DNA of 64,000 bases from Epiperipatus broadwayi. Lineage: Eukaryota; Onychophora; Udeonychophora; Euonychophora; Peripatidae. Below are positions 1 to 12,976 of the stretch, in pieces. The stretch covers positions 2,316,650-2,380,649 of the forward strand of contig JAQFVV010012477.1 in NCBI GenBank assembly GCA_028023455.1, given 5' to 3'. The notes below the pieces were generated by a model, which saw nothing but the letters and a program-made list of their open reading frames with translations, ran no database searches and was not told the DNA's origin. How positions within the stretch are numbered: position 1 is the first letter of the stretch; every line of letters starts with the position of its first letter. The position numbers and the translations under genes were made by a program.

Positions 1-22
1 CTACATACAGGTGAAAAAGATA

Positions 23-83
23 AATGATCTCCAATATATATATTTCATGCTGAACCAGCACTCATCAGTTCGTCCAGATTATC
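23..83 (-). ncRNA. Type I hammerhead ribozyme in family A copy I
   Basis: Read on the minus strand, the core is CTGATGA (plus 62-68). Stem II pairs GTGCT with AGCAT around loop GGTTC (plus 47-61), and GAAA follows (plus 43-46). Stem III is a short TA palindrome (plus 36-43), and the predicted cleavage site is AUA, just after plus 35. Stem I pairs plus 31-34 with 69-72 (three of four pairs). It continues after a three-base bulge as plus 23-30 with 76-83 (seven of eight pairs, one of them G-U). This is the hammerhead order: stem I, CUGANGA, stem II, GAAA, stem III, NUH, stem I. Two stem I mismatches could lower activity. Confidence 0.65.
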
Positions 84-122
84 ATCTCTCTCTCTCTCTC
101 TCTCTCGCACACACATATATAT
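84..122. repeat. Compound microsatellite (CT)n-(CA)n-(TA)n
   Basis: A CT dinucleotide run is followed by a short CA run and a TA run inside family A. The equivalent place in the copy at 31 kb has a much shorter CA/TA stretch, so the tract probably expanded after insertion. Confidence 0.9.
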
Positions 123-310
123 AACCAATGCTCGATTTTATAATAAGATAGCAAATCCACAAACTTTAATGAACAGGATTTAATCATGTCTACTATCCAA
201 CCCTTCATCGATCCATATCATTGAAAATCTATTGATGGAATACCATATATATAATAATTCCAAATGCATAACACTATACTGAAATAAATATACAAATATT
301 AAATCACATC

Positions 311-959
311 ACATGGTTAAGAAATCCAGTACCGCTCTTTGCGAACTAGTATATAAATGCATTAGTTCGTATTTCAAAACAGCCAGATCAAAATGATACC
401 ACTACGACTTGTCTGCTATATGATATTATATATTGAAATACGAACAAACTCAAACAAAGAACTTGAAATTTTAGCAAGCAACGATCTTAACTTTTTGCTC
501 AAACAAACATGTTTTACTATTACTATATAAAGACAAACTAAACACTAGTAATTTTAATCTTTAAACGACCTAACACAAATGTATAGAAAATAATCCCAGT
601 GCATAACGCTATACCGAAATATATATATTAAATCACGCACATGGTTAAGAAATCCAGTACCGCCCTCTGTGAACTAATATATAAATACATTAGGTGGTTT
701 AAAGATTAAAATTACTAATGTTTAGTTTGTCTTTACATAATAATAGTAAAACATGTTTGTTTGTAGCAAAAACTTAAGATCGTTGCTTATTAAAATTTCA
801 AGTTCTTTGTTTGAATTTGTTTGTATTTCAATATTTAAGATCTAATAGCGTACAGTTAGTTCAAAGTGTATCATTTTGAACTGGGTATTTTGAAATACGA
901 ACTCTAATGTATTTATATATTAGTTCACAGAGGGCGGTACTGAATTTCTTAACTATGTG
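311..959. mobile_element. Foldback element with arms of about 265 bp (family B)
   Basis: Bases 311-573 and 690-959 are an imperfect long inverted repeat. Both arms carry the AAGAAATCCAGTACCGC-type end and, inside, the TTTAGTTTGTCTTTA and AAACATGTTTGTTT segments. The spacer (574-689) holds a third copy of only the outer end (about 597-690), matching 255-352. The structure is therefore end, arm, second end, inverted arm. No coding capacity is visible and the core CTGANGA is absent, so unlike family A it shows no hammerhead. It is probably a non-autonomous foldback or MITE-like element; the superfamily cannot be told by eye. Confidence 0.75.
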
Positions 960-3900
960 GGGTGATTTAGTATTTGTATATATATGCAACAAAAGATGTG
1001 CGCACAGATTCGTGTAACAGATTAAATATACAATATAATTAGAAACAATTAATTTGAAGTACTAATTTGTAGTGATTTAGGGCAAATGAAAATATTTAAA
1101 TAACATAATTCATCTTCTGGCAACAATGTCAGACCAGTTTTTTGCTAATATATTCTAACCTGTAATTATGCATCCTCACTTCCAGATAATATATGATATA
1201 AAATAAAACGGGTTCTATCTCGGTTAATAATTAATAACTAAAATATTCAGCATTAAAATTAAAATATTCCACTAGCTCAAATTTAAAATTCGAATAAGGT
1301 TCAATTTATAAAAATATATTAAATAAATATTTAATATTTTCATGAGACTTGAAGTGAAAATACAGGTGACAAGATAGATTACATTGAGCCAATATCCTAC
1401 AGGATACTACCTCAATGGCATAAGAACACTATCCCCCTTTATTACTATTTTAAATAACAAACTCATAGTATTCTTACGACTTTAATAACTTCTACTCACT
1501 AAGATTAAACTAATAATTAAATCTTAATCTTCTATTTAATAATCTAGCTCAATAAAATAATCTCAGGTTCATAAAGTTTATTCTAAGTTAATAAAAATAC
1601 GGTAGTAAAATATGAGAAGGGATTTTATGTCATAATCTACTACACTGAAACTAATAATAATAAATAAAAGTAATAATATTCTTCATTGTTTAACTAATTC
1701 TGTATATCTTTTCTTTTTACTATAATTTTATTACCATAATAAATTAATTTTATATAATCTTTACCTTCATGTGATGATATAATAAATACGTGGTAGCATT
1801 TTAATAATCTGACAAACAAAATATGTGTGGCAACTGATAGCATATAATTTAATATAATATTGTGATAACTGCTTTATGACCAATAAAATAATGTAAGATT
1901 ATGATTATTTAATTATAATGAATACCAATAAAATATTTAAAATTCTTAAAATAGTTCTCTATTTATCTTTTGTTCAAAATTATATATTTGTTTCGATTAT
2001 TATGCATATATTGTGATTTCATGCAGCGATGTGGAGAAATAAATAACTCGGACACAAAATTTTTGAAATAACAAAATTTAACAAAGTTTATTACTAACAA
2101 CAAATAAATAAACACTTTATTTACACTATTTACAGTGGATATCCTTAATTTTTTTACTTTACAGTTTGATCTACGGGTTATAAAAAAAAAAATTTATATT
2201 TCAATTATATCCTTATTTAGATTTAGGACAAAATTAAAAAAAAAAGTTACTATTTGGTTTCTCATTATGGTTAACTTATTACAAATATATTTATCTACTT
2301 TATTAGCAACAGCATTTTATCCTTAATATTATTAAACTATCTTATTTTAAAAAATTCATACTTAGAAAAACATTCTATAGAAAACAAAATTTTATAATGA
2401 TTATGGACTTCTCAAAATATTAAAAAAAAATTTCATCTTGCAAAGTCAAAGATGTTACACAAAATATTATCCAAAAATTCAGTACTAGATTTTAGTATTT
2501 ATCACACAATGTTTACTAATCATAATATATTCTTCTTTAAGCCTTACTTTAGTATAATATAAGTGTAATCATTAATATATTTCTGTTAATCAATAAACAA
2601 AAAAAAATATACTATGCATATTGTTTACATAATTTACTTTGTACTATTATATTTTAAAATATATGCAATACTTATTTTTCTCTTAAAATAAAATAAAATA
2701 ATAAAGCATTTACAATTATTATCACTTTAAAGAAAATATCTTTGTTTAGATACTTTATTTTAAAAAAGTTTATATTTCATTTCCGAAATAAAATTCAAAA
2801 TATATTCGATGATTCTTTTCTTTCCTTAGGATACTTTGGATCTTCAATTTTAAGTTATAATATTCTGCTCCTTATAAGCAAATAAACTAATCTTATCCGA
2901 AAACGATAGCACAACCTTAGTTCTAAATTATTTATCATTTCTTTTAAAATATCTTACTAAACGATGCAGTTACATGAAATAAAGATAGTGAAAACAGATG
3001 CATAGTATTAAGGAAGAAAGCTAGAGTATTACTCTTAACATATCTCAAAATCATGGCACAGTGCAAAGAGGTAGGACATTTACCTGCCTAATATCCTCTA
3101 GTACAGGGATGATGTTAAAGCTATTTCTTCAGCTTTATTAGAACATCAAATATTTAAAGAAATATAAACACTGTCCAAATAAAATGTGTATCAGTCATAG
3201 GGCTTTGTTAACTATGCTGATATTCACATAAAGACTAAATATTATTTCCATTCCTTATAACATGCTATTTTTTAAAATATCATCTTGGTTTCCTGTTCAC
3301 TAAGTACTTCCAAGCCACTATCTCAACATTATTTCTCAAGATTTTCCACATCTTACATCGATAAATAACTATCTGCATTTACAAAACAATAAATAAAATT
3401 CATTAATAGTTAAACAATCTTACGATTCCATAAGAAAAGTCTGCTTACTTCATTTTTCTATATGTCTAATCATATACAATCTACTTAGACAATATTTGAA
3501 TATCCAATAACATGAAAATTTTAAAAGAATCACACAATTATTTGTTATGTTGGATTATATCACTAATAAAAGAAAAAAAATTTCGTCGTATGCATATTTT
3601 CAAATCAATCCTGTCTCATAATGTTTTTTAAAATGTTGTATGAAATGCGGTACATATAAGTAAAAAAACTTTTACACTTCATTCTTCCAATTTATGGATG
3701 ATCTAAAGAAAACAAAAAAAAATATACATTATAAATTATCAATAGTTATTATTACTACCAATAACCTTTATCTAGTCATCGTGTTCAGTAGGCTTCTTTT
3801 ATCCACTTGAGCATTGCAGATATAAAAAAATATTTTTAGCTAAATTATTAGATTGTTATATTATAAAATTTTAATATTAATAAATTAATGTTTTTATGTT

Positions 3901-6238
3901 TTTCCTAATCTTATATAAAAATTTAGATTTAAACTAGGTTAACAAAATAAAAAGAATCAAAACTATAATTACATATTTTCTTGATGATAGTTCCTGATAA
4001 GTCCAAAATGTTTATTATTTTCTCTAGAGTTTTTAAAAAATGTTCTTCTCCAAGCGCGTTAAGTTTAAAATAAAAATAATTATTAATCCATTTAATAAAA
4101 TTTATAGAAAATAATCCTTGGTTTTAGTATTTAAGATGATAATTATTAAATCATAATATTAATTAATCCCGTGAAGCTTCTTAATCTTCTTTACCAATAT
4201 TCTCTGCGTATCCGATGCATCAATCCATCTAATTTAACTTTAAAAATATTCGATGAACTTTTAAGTACTATTTGTATTTCCATGGATCCATCTTTTATTC
4301 AACTATATGTTCACTTTTTTATATAAGTTTCCTTCTTAATACATTTAAACTTTCGTTTAGTATTTTTATATATCACTTTTAAAAATACATAAAAAAATGT
4401 TACCTTCAGAAAGGATATAACATTTTACTCCTTTTGATATAATATTATATAAAATAATTCATGCAATATACAATTGTCTTATTACTATTTAAAAAATAAA
4501 TCTTGGATAGGCTTTTAAATAATAATGCGTCTCCAATTTTTTCATTAGACTCCGTATGATGTCCGTGCTGTGGTTTTTTTTTATGTACCAAAAAAGTTCT
4601 CTGGTTATGCATAAATAAAGCTGTATCAATAAATATTTCAAATATTTTTTCAGTATTACAATTTATATCCATTTTATTTCGTAGTATATCCATTTTTTTA
4701 TTGCGTAGTTTAGGTTAAACTTTTAGATAAAATACGACTGGTAAGTACTTTAAAAAATTAGAAAATCATCTCCACGAAGTTTCTAAATAAATAATTTTTT
4801 TCTAAAACTTTCTTTTGCAAAACACTTTAAAATTATTAATTAGTTTTTGCAAAATAAACGATAAGAAAGCACCAAAAAAAATTGACTTTCTCCGGTTTCA
4901 ATACATTATTAATCTCCCCTTATACCCCAGTGCAAATCATATTTATAGTCTGTAAGAATACCTATTCCTATTGGTTAATTCTTACTTTAGCTTGAGAACA
5001 AATTTACATATTTTTAGTTTATAGTAGAATTAAATTTCAAAATTAGAAATCGTGACATAATGAACTGAAAATATTATTTAAAATATCACTTTTAATTCAA
5101 TTATAACTTTATTTAAATTATTTTAATCTTTTAAAATAACTTTTAAAATAACATTTAATAACTTATTCCATTTCTTAATATTCAATTTATCTATTTTTAT
5201 TTAAATAAAATATTTAATTTTTATATTATGAATGTATTCGTCTTTATTACATTATTTAAAACATTACATACGATAGTTAACTTAATGTTTAATGCTATTT
5301 GCTTTTATGATAGGCAATAATTCTATCCAATTCTATAATATAACTTTTAAAATATTTTAAACTTTGTTATTATTTCAAACACGTGTGTGTGTGAACGTAT
5401 GTAATATATAAGTCACATGATCAATAACTTTGACAGACGATTTTTAATCTATTTCTCTGCCTAGATTTATAAAATTGATACACTTATTATATTATATAAA
5501 ATAATTATAAAAAATTTGGAAGAACAATTTAGAAAATATAGAATTAAATATAATTCTCACCATCATAAAGTTTATTTTTTAAAATGTACGATATTAATTT
5601 TTGTTTATTAAATATGACTATAAATTTAAATATAGCATTTATTAAATTATACATTTTAAACTATTAAAATCGAATTTTTAAATATACTTTTAATTATTTA
5701 TAGCTGTGTTATTTAATATGGCCAGCTTTTACAACCATATGAAACAATATTTTAAACTTTACTTAACTACTTTTTAAATAATTCGCTATAATTTTATATA
5801 CTACGTATTTGCTTTAACCTCAAATTGTATTTTAAAAATATAATTGACTTAATACAATTACCATATTAAAAGAACATATTCTAAAATTTAAAATTTTTAG
5901 TAATTGACTGTTATGAACTATTACTGACCTATAGAAAAGGGCACAATATATATATCAAGTATAACCATTATCTTTAGGTAAGCCAAAAATTGAAACACCT
6001 GGAAATAATCTAAAATTCTTAACTGAGTGTTATATAAAGTATTTATGAACTCTGTTTGATTTCAAAATCTAAAATAACTCTCATAAAATGTAATGCAACT
6101 ATATTAGTATTATGATAATTTGAATTTTAAACTTTATATACAGAGCAAAAATTATATACAATTCATTCATAGTTCTGTAATAATAGGTAAAAGTGTAACT
6201 GCTAAAACAAAACTATGTATTTAACAATTTGTTTAATA
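960..6238. other. AT-rich non-coding DNA, nothing recognised
   Basis: Only short A/T runs and one short GT run near 5,385 stand out. Open frames are short, hydrophobic or lysine-rich, and have no family motif. I see no splice-bounded reading frame and no repeat shared with the rest of the window. Confidence 0.6.
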
Positions 6239-7170
6239 TCAGATTTTTTCTTGATACTTTCTTTTGTAATTTGAGTCTGAATATAAGCCAGTTTTTGTCT
6301 TTTTATATTTACTGTGACAAACACAAGATAAGTGCCCAATTATGCCACAAGCATGATATCTTTCATTTTTAAATGTGAAACTCTTCTTCAGAGGCCATAT
6401 AAGATTTTGACAGCTTGAAGTTTTAGCATATTTGTTTAGCAACATTGATAATTTCAAGGTGTCTTTAGTATATTGGAATTCTGCAGTATTTTCTGTAATT
6501 ACTTCATGGGTTATATATTTCTCTCAATCAAGTTTATATGTCAATTCTGTCCATCTGACAAGAATTTGTCCTAGTTTATTGTTAGTCATTTTCCATAACA
6601 ATTGATCAAAGAATGGATTAAAATTACTCATTCTTTAGCTAATGTTATTAATGTTATATTACATTTTTTGGTGTTTCTCATGTGGGTTTTGGATGCCAAT
6701 AATTTTGACATCATGGATTTAAAGTATTTGCCCAATTAGTCTTTTAATTCCAGATATGGTACTTCTTTGAAATGTATAAGTTCACATAATCAGTTTGCAA
6801 CTTATAGTATCTCTTTCACTAACAGCAAGATAATTACTGATATTTTTTTAACATGCCATAATCTATGCTATTTATAAACATATACCTTTTTAAATGTTCC
6901 ACAAACATGCCAAATTAATGCCTTATTTAGATAAAATTCACTTATAGAATTATTCTTTAATGTCATTTTCCATATAGAAGTTTAGTCATTGTGATCTTTT
7001 TATAGACAACAATAATCATTGTAATTTCTTTTCCATTTTCTAATACAGAGCACTGATGAATTTCTTCACACCTTCTTCTCCAATTGACTGCACCAATATG
7101 TTGTATTGCTTAGGTGTGTTATTTATAATGCCAAATCAGATAGCATCAATAAATTTGGAATGAACAAACA
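6239..7170 (-). pseudogene. Decayed Gypsy-type retroelement gag
   Basis: The minus-strand frame at 6,239-6,457 holds a degenerate nucleic-acid-binding zinc knuckle (residues about 34-47, plus 6,317-6,358). The C-x4-H-x4-C part survives, but the first cysteine is tyrosine. Going upstream on the same strand through several stops and shifts, conceptual translation gives gag-like pieces. These are an NPFFDQ-like segment near 6,610, and near 7,090-7,150 a segment with IGEEGVKKF, which resembles the capsid region of retroelements often annotated K02A2.6-like. The order capsid then knuckle fits gag. No protease or reverse transcriptase follows below 6,239, so the copy is truncated. The knuckle is what I see; the family name comes from recalled gag patterns. 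Confidence 0.5.
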
Positions 7171-9779
7171 TTTACGCAAATAAAACTTAATGAAGATTCA
7201 GTCATAACAAAATATATGTAAGTAGATAACTTTATAGCTCTTCTTTACACACATGCTTAGCAAACATTTTCCACTTATATGTATTATCTTAACATTGCAA
7301 ATTTTATGCACCCCCACATTTTTCTAGATTATCTGTAGTTTTATATCTTTCCAGTTTTTGCATTATTTTGAATATTTTCTCATACATTAATTTTATTAAG
7401 TATGATGCATGCTTTTAATAAGCAAGTTTTCTAGAGGGCATTTAATGAAGGGTAAATACATTAATATGTTTTGGGATTGTATTTATATTAAATATAATAT
7501 CCTTATTTACAATCAATTATGTATATTTATATATACATATATGCACATACTGTGTTACAATTATTACAAACAGACCAGATACACCATTGCACCCATAATT
7601 ATTATGTTTTGTTTATTTTGTTGTTTACTTAAGATGTTCTTAAAGAGAGCTAATATGTAACTATCTTCCATGATAATTTTTTCTGTGTACTTTTTCTTCT
7701 GCCAAATCACTAAATTGTGAACAAACTTATTATGCTATGTTCCATAGTAATAGTATGTGTCTTGGGTTTTAAACATGAGTGGATGTATATGCTATTACTC
7801 ATGTATGGTGAAATTCTGAAACCTTAGATTTGATTTTGCCATATACAGTTATTGGCACAAAAACATTTAAGAACCCCATTTTGTTCTTGTTCTGATTCTA
7901 CTGTGAAATTAATTGAAGGTGATATATTAATGACGTCTTTCCAGAATATTTGTAATAATGTTTCATACAGGAAACCTAACATTAAAATAAATAATGAGAA
8001 CATTATATGAATACAAAATAGTATTTATGGCTGTAGTTACAAATTGTTTCATGTAAATGTTGCTAACAAGAGTTATCTAAGGGGAACCCATATTCACCTC
8101 TTCATTATACTGAAATAATTCTGTTATATTGAAAATATATTGTTGTTATGCAGAATGTTAAGAGTCCCATTATATATTAAACAAAAAGATATTGTCATTC
8201 AATTTATTCCTTACAATAGATAAAATTACTTCACAGAGTCCATTTGTAAATAAAATTTACACATGAAAGAATAATAATTTGTCAATTCTTACAATATTTA
8301 TGGTATTGATTAATTACCACAAAGTGATAACAATCCCCAACAAAAACGTGTATTATCTACAAGAGGAATAATAATCTTGAGAAAATGTCTTGCCAAGTTT
8401 TGACTAGGTGAATTCCTAAAACTAACACTAGGTTTTAATGCAACAAGGTCTTTATGGTAGACTATAAAGATGAGGAGTTATAAAATGTGATGTCAAATCA
8501 CTTTTTGTTTGAGTCAGTGAAATACCTATGATGTTTTCTAAGTAACATTTATTTCCATAACTAATATAGGATTTGTTACCACATTGTGGCATTGATCTGC
8601 ACTAAGAAGCTCTTTCATTTTGTTATTGTAATCAATGGTATTACTGCAATTAGCAATGCATTTGTTATCAGGTAGAATATTTATGGATTTGCCAAAATAG
8701 TCTTCTCATCATAGAAAATATTTGAATAAGATTTATGGTGTCTTATAATTATTTATTGCATAATCTGTTGCTTCTTCTAGAGGCAATATTTTATGTGTTT
8801 TCTTTAATTTTTGGCATTATATCTGAAAAAAAGGTATTCGATACTGTACTATCAATGTTTAGTCCTATTTCCAGAACATAAATTTCTACATTTATTAATA
8901 GTTCTTACTTAAGACATTATTTGAGATTATTTAATGTCAGAATATATGTATGGATAAATAATGTGTTTTAGATTTGTATAATATGATGTAAATTTAAATT
9001 ATGACCCTTATTTTCAGAAGTATATTAAGACTTCAGCTAAAACAGCAGCTGATAAATGAGACAATGGTGGATTGGAAATACTTGATAGAAAGCTAAGACA
9101 GTGTTTGTTACAGATTTGCTTCAATTACCTTCTCACCCCTATTTAATTATCTACAGTCATAGGCTATTATTAAGCAAAAAGTGATTGCATAAATTGGGAA
9201 TAAGAACTGAATGATATTAATTGTGCCATTATTGACGTTTGTGTTATTTAAATAATATGTGAAAAAAATATTATTTTAAAAAAGACAATATACTTTTTAA
9301 TGCAAGGACACAAATTTTGGAAGCATACATGGAATAATATTTATTATAAATGAACATTGTGAAGAATGATGATAAATAAAACAGCATGTCAAGATTATTT
9401 ACACACATGGGAGATAATAAATATAGATAATTTATGGATATAATTAATATATTTCCACTGGCATATAGAACTGAAGGGTTTTTAAAAAAAGAACAAATTA
9501 CCTTTGATTACACCAAATAATAAATTTAATATGGAATAATTTAATTGCACAATTGGATTTCAAAATAGCCAAAAAATGAAAAGTCTATGAGCAATTAAGA
9601 GAGAATACAAACTTATAAAATTTGTGGGGAAAAAAGGATATTATATATTGTTTTTTTGCCATATATACAAAATAAAAATTGGGGTAGAAATTCCCAAATG
9701 AAGATCCCGAAGAATTGAATTATAATTTATCTTACAGAAAATATATATTTTAAGTTTGCAATGTTTTTTAGGTACAGCA
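7171..9779. other. AT-rich DNA, nothing recognised
   Basis: The open frame at 7,409-7,660 is low-complexity and rich in Tyr, Ile and Cys, with no motif. The remainder has dense stops in all frames. Parts could be unrecognisable flanks of the gag fossil before it or the LINE after it. Confidence 0.5.
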
Positions 9780-11650
9780 TAGAAAACGATTATCAATTAG
9801 TAAGTTGGAAGATGGAAGTTTAATGCCAAACTGAAAAGACAAATCTATTAAGAAAGTTAATATTAGAAGTTTATTATTTAAACTGACAGAATGACTCTAA
9901 TGAATTTGAATTAGAACTTGTTATTCGTTTATAAATATTTACATATTTAAGTGACATTTTAGATTTAACTGAAATCAGTCACAATCTAACTGATATTACA
10001 AAAAGCAACAAAAATAGATACTATGAAAAAAGCATCAGTTCTTCAACATATTTTCAACTGAGTTGAGATAATATAAGACAAAAGGAATGAATCTAAAATA
10101 TTTTAAAGAAAACATAAAAAGGAATGAAATGTTTTAAACACAGAAAAACTTATATGAAAGAAGTATTAACATAACAACAAAAGTAGTATAACTGGAAGTA
10201 GAAGGAAAAACATTGCAAGAAAATAAAATCTCATAAATATAAATCAATTCATTAATATCGGGGAGGGGGGGGGATTTTATTTCAATAATAACAAGAAAAG
10301 TTGTTGCAACTATTATTAAAAATGAAGATAATAATATGTACTATGTGAAGGAATATTTTAAAGAACTATATAGTAATAAATAAGATACAAATAAAGTAGA
10401 TTTTCCCATTACTAAATTTAAATGAAATGATGAAATATGCAACTGAAACTACGAAGAGAGATAAAACTCCACCATGTGATGAAATTATTATTGATATTTT
10501 AAAAGAAGCATAAGAATAAGTATGGAAATTGTTGGAAAATCTATATTCCAAATGACTAAATGATAAAGGTTTAACAGATAATTATAAGATAATGAAATAG
10601 TTATATTAATATTTAAGAAAAGTAAAAAATAAGATAAATATATTATATACCTATCACTTTTTTTATCGATTTTATGAAAAAAATATTTTTGATTAAAATA
10701 ATTATAATTCATCGTCATTAAAATTGGAACTGAAATTAATCAAAATGACCAGCTATGCTGACTATATTTGGGAGAAAGAAATTAATTTTATTTCCATTTT
10801 AATAATGACTACAAATTTGGACCAACAGAATATAACTAATGAAATTGTTATATTTTAAACATTATTTATTATAGTGTAACAACATTGATTAAATTGCACC
10901 CTACATTAAGGTTATCAATCGTAACAGTAGTGTGTAATTTCATATCTTCAACAACAGTTTTATCAGTAGCCTTCTTGGTTAAAATGAGAAGCTAAAAAAT
11001 ACCAATACCCAAATATTATTTTAGTCATCTAAAATTTGCAATCACAGAAGTTAATTTATTTTGAAAATAATTCTTAAGAGTTTTCGAAAACATTGCAATT
11101 TACCAGTTAAAAGTTAAAAAATCAATCTAAAAATAAATATCAAAAAAGAGTAAAATAATGATCATTGTATTTTTGTAGAAGAAAATAATAAAGATTGTTA
11201 TTCATGAATTAGAAGAAATGAATAATCATTGTTATCTTTGTAACATAATTAATATGGATGAAGGATAATGGATTAAATTAATTATAAAATTAAACTTGGG
11301 TGGAATTTTTTGTAGAAATAACTTATTTTTAAATTTTAAAAAATATGCCTATATACTTGAAAATGAATGTTTTCATTAACTTATAAGTCACAGGTTGACT
11401 TACATCAGACAACCTTCAAGTAGCAAAAATGGATCAAAAATGAGATGTGTAAGTGAGAAAACAAACAAGAATCATTGACATTATTTAAAAATAATACATT
11501 GAAATGGAATTGAACTTGACATATTGGTAATATAAATGATAAGAGACTATTTAAAATCTTTATCTAGGTCTGAAAATATTATAAAAGATCTAAAAAATGA
11601 GCATATATGAAAGGAATGGATGAATAAGAAAATTGATGTATAGAAAAGAA
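9780..11650 (+). pseudogene. Decayed non-LTR retrotransposon (RTE-like LINE) ORF2
   Basis: With stops and frameshifts ignored, the plus strand gives reverse-transcriptase landmarks in the right order. At 10,424-10,600 there is a segment like the RT entry region, with WKLLENLYSK and a downstream LIFKK-like stretch before a degraded YRPIS region. At 11,480-11,550 frame-mixed translation gives LKWNW followed by HIGNINDKR. This matches the C-terminal LKWxWAGHIxRxxDxRW signature of RTE-type ORF2 proteins. The upstream part (9,780-10,400) is lysine/asparagine-rich and compatible with the endonuclease-RT linker, but shows no clear catalytic motif. A (G)n tract interrupts it near 10,261-10,274. No intact frame remains, and no 3' repeat tail or target duplication was identified. 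Confidence 0.55.
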
Positions 11651-12824
11651 GCTATGAATCAGAGAAACTCCCTTCTCATGAAGTTCCAGCCTTATCATTC
11701 TATTTAGCTTAATATATTAATGGTGATGATGAAATCATTATCTAGATATATTTACCTTTTGTGATATCTACCATTAAAAGTGGCAGTTAGCCGTATTTTG
11801 TTTTAAAATAAGTGATGATATAATATGTAGTAAAAGACAAAAAAAAAATGTTTTTACTTTTTTTCTGTTGCGAAAATTTATCTTAAACCAGTGAATTGTA
11901 AAAAAAAAATTTCGTATCACTTCTAAAAAAAAAAAATTATTAAAATATATTTTACAAACCCAAAAAATTTCTGTTGAATAAATTTTTTTATTTTAAAAAC
12001 TTTTTATAATAATTTTAAATCTATTACATTTTACAGTGCATAAATCATTTTTTATAGCTTGTTAAAATTAAATATATTTGTACGTCAAGTAATTATTTCA
12101 CTAAACTAGTAAATATATAAATTAATAACTCCATAACAAACTTTAAAAATCATAAATGTTGATATTACATTAAAATAATTACCAATCACCTCTTTTAGAA
12201 CAATAGTTTAAAGGATGACTGTATAATTCATTTGTTGACTGAAAGTTCAATGTCAGTATTACAATGTAATGTAGAAAAAGATTTTGATGTAACATATTAA
12301 AGACAAGGGAAATTAGATTTTAAAGCATGAAATAATCGTGACATTGTTTTCACAAATATAAGCATTTAATAGGTGATTGGTTGTCTATTCCAGTATGACA
12401 TTTAAATTAATAAGAATTTATTTTTGATTAATTGATGGACTGATTTGTTCAGTCTTTGTTAAAAGGTAATTTCATCATACTACTATGAATTTAGTGTTAT
12501 TCACATTTGATTGATGATGTAATTGACAATTTAACATTTAAGGTGATCATATGTAATTCTTTTAAGTCTGTCTTAGGTTAATTCACAATAGCATTTACAT
12601 ACTTGACATTTAAAATTATTGTTAAATATTATCCAGTATATTCACACTCAGTTGTAAAATAGTTTTATAAGTTGTGACACAATATTTCTGGAAGCTGTGC
12701 AATTAGTTTGATGTCAAAATTAGACGAATTTTTTTTTTTACTGGTAAAGTGATTAAATGGATTGCTTAAACTTTGTAACGATAAATTAAAACAAACACAC
12801 CCTTACATATAAATATATATATCT
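11651..12824. other. AT-rich DNA, nothing recognised
   Basis: Homopolymer A/T tracts are frequent near 11,840-11,940. No reading frame, repeat or structural signal could be supported. Confidence 0.55.
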
Positions 12825-12976
12825 TTAAAAACCAATCAACACTTATAAAATCTCAATATTAATAACAATCAACTATTTCAAATTGTTGTCAAGGCAACCT
12901 CCTTTTAACAATAAACAATTTGAAATTGTTGATTGTTATTGATATTGGGATTATTTAAGTGTTAACTGATTTTTAA
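12825..12976. mobile_element. Small foldback MITE, 63 bp arms
   Basis: Arms 12,825-12,887 and 12,914-12,976 are inverted repeats with few mismatches around a 26 bp loop. The outer ends are TTAAAAACCAATCAACAC and its complement; the inner ends are AAATTGTT and AACAATTT. The loop edge also contains the small dyad GTTG-TCAAGG-CAAC. It has no coding capacity. No convincing target duplication is visible in the AT-rich flanks. Confidence 0.7.

Larger units (their letters stand above)
1..245 (-). repeat. Family A interspersed repeat, copy I (cut by window edge)
   Basis: This block recurs at 30,974-31,286 (same strand, then folded back) and at 39,713-39,938 (opposite strand). Shared landmarks are the segment CATGCTGAACCAGCAC near 46-61, a CTATCTTA-like block, and the distal ATTGAAAATCT segment near 222. 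The copies are strongly diverged, so the family is old. It encodes a hammerhead fold on the minus strand, and I orient it by that. A CT/CA/TA microsatellite (about 84-122) sits inside the copy. The missing left end lies outside the window. The autonomous partner is unknown. Confidence 0.75.

Noticed and set aside
7030-7080. CTGATGA at about 7,055
   Set aside because: No GAAA or paired stems nearby; chance match.
7409-7660. 83-residue plus-strand frame
   Set aside because: Low-complexity, AT-driven composition, no motif, no neighbour or splice support.
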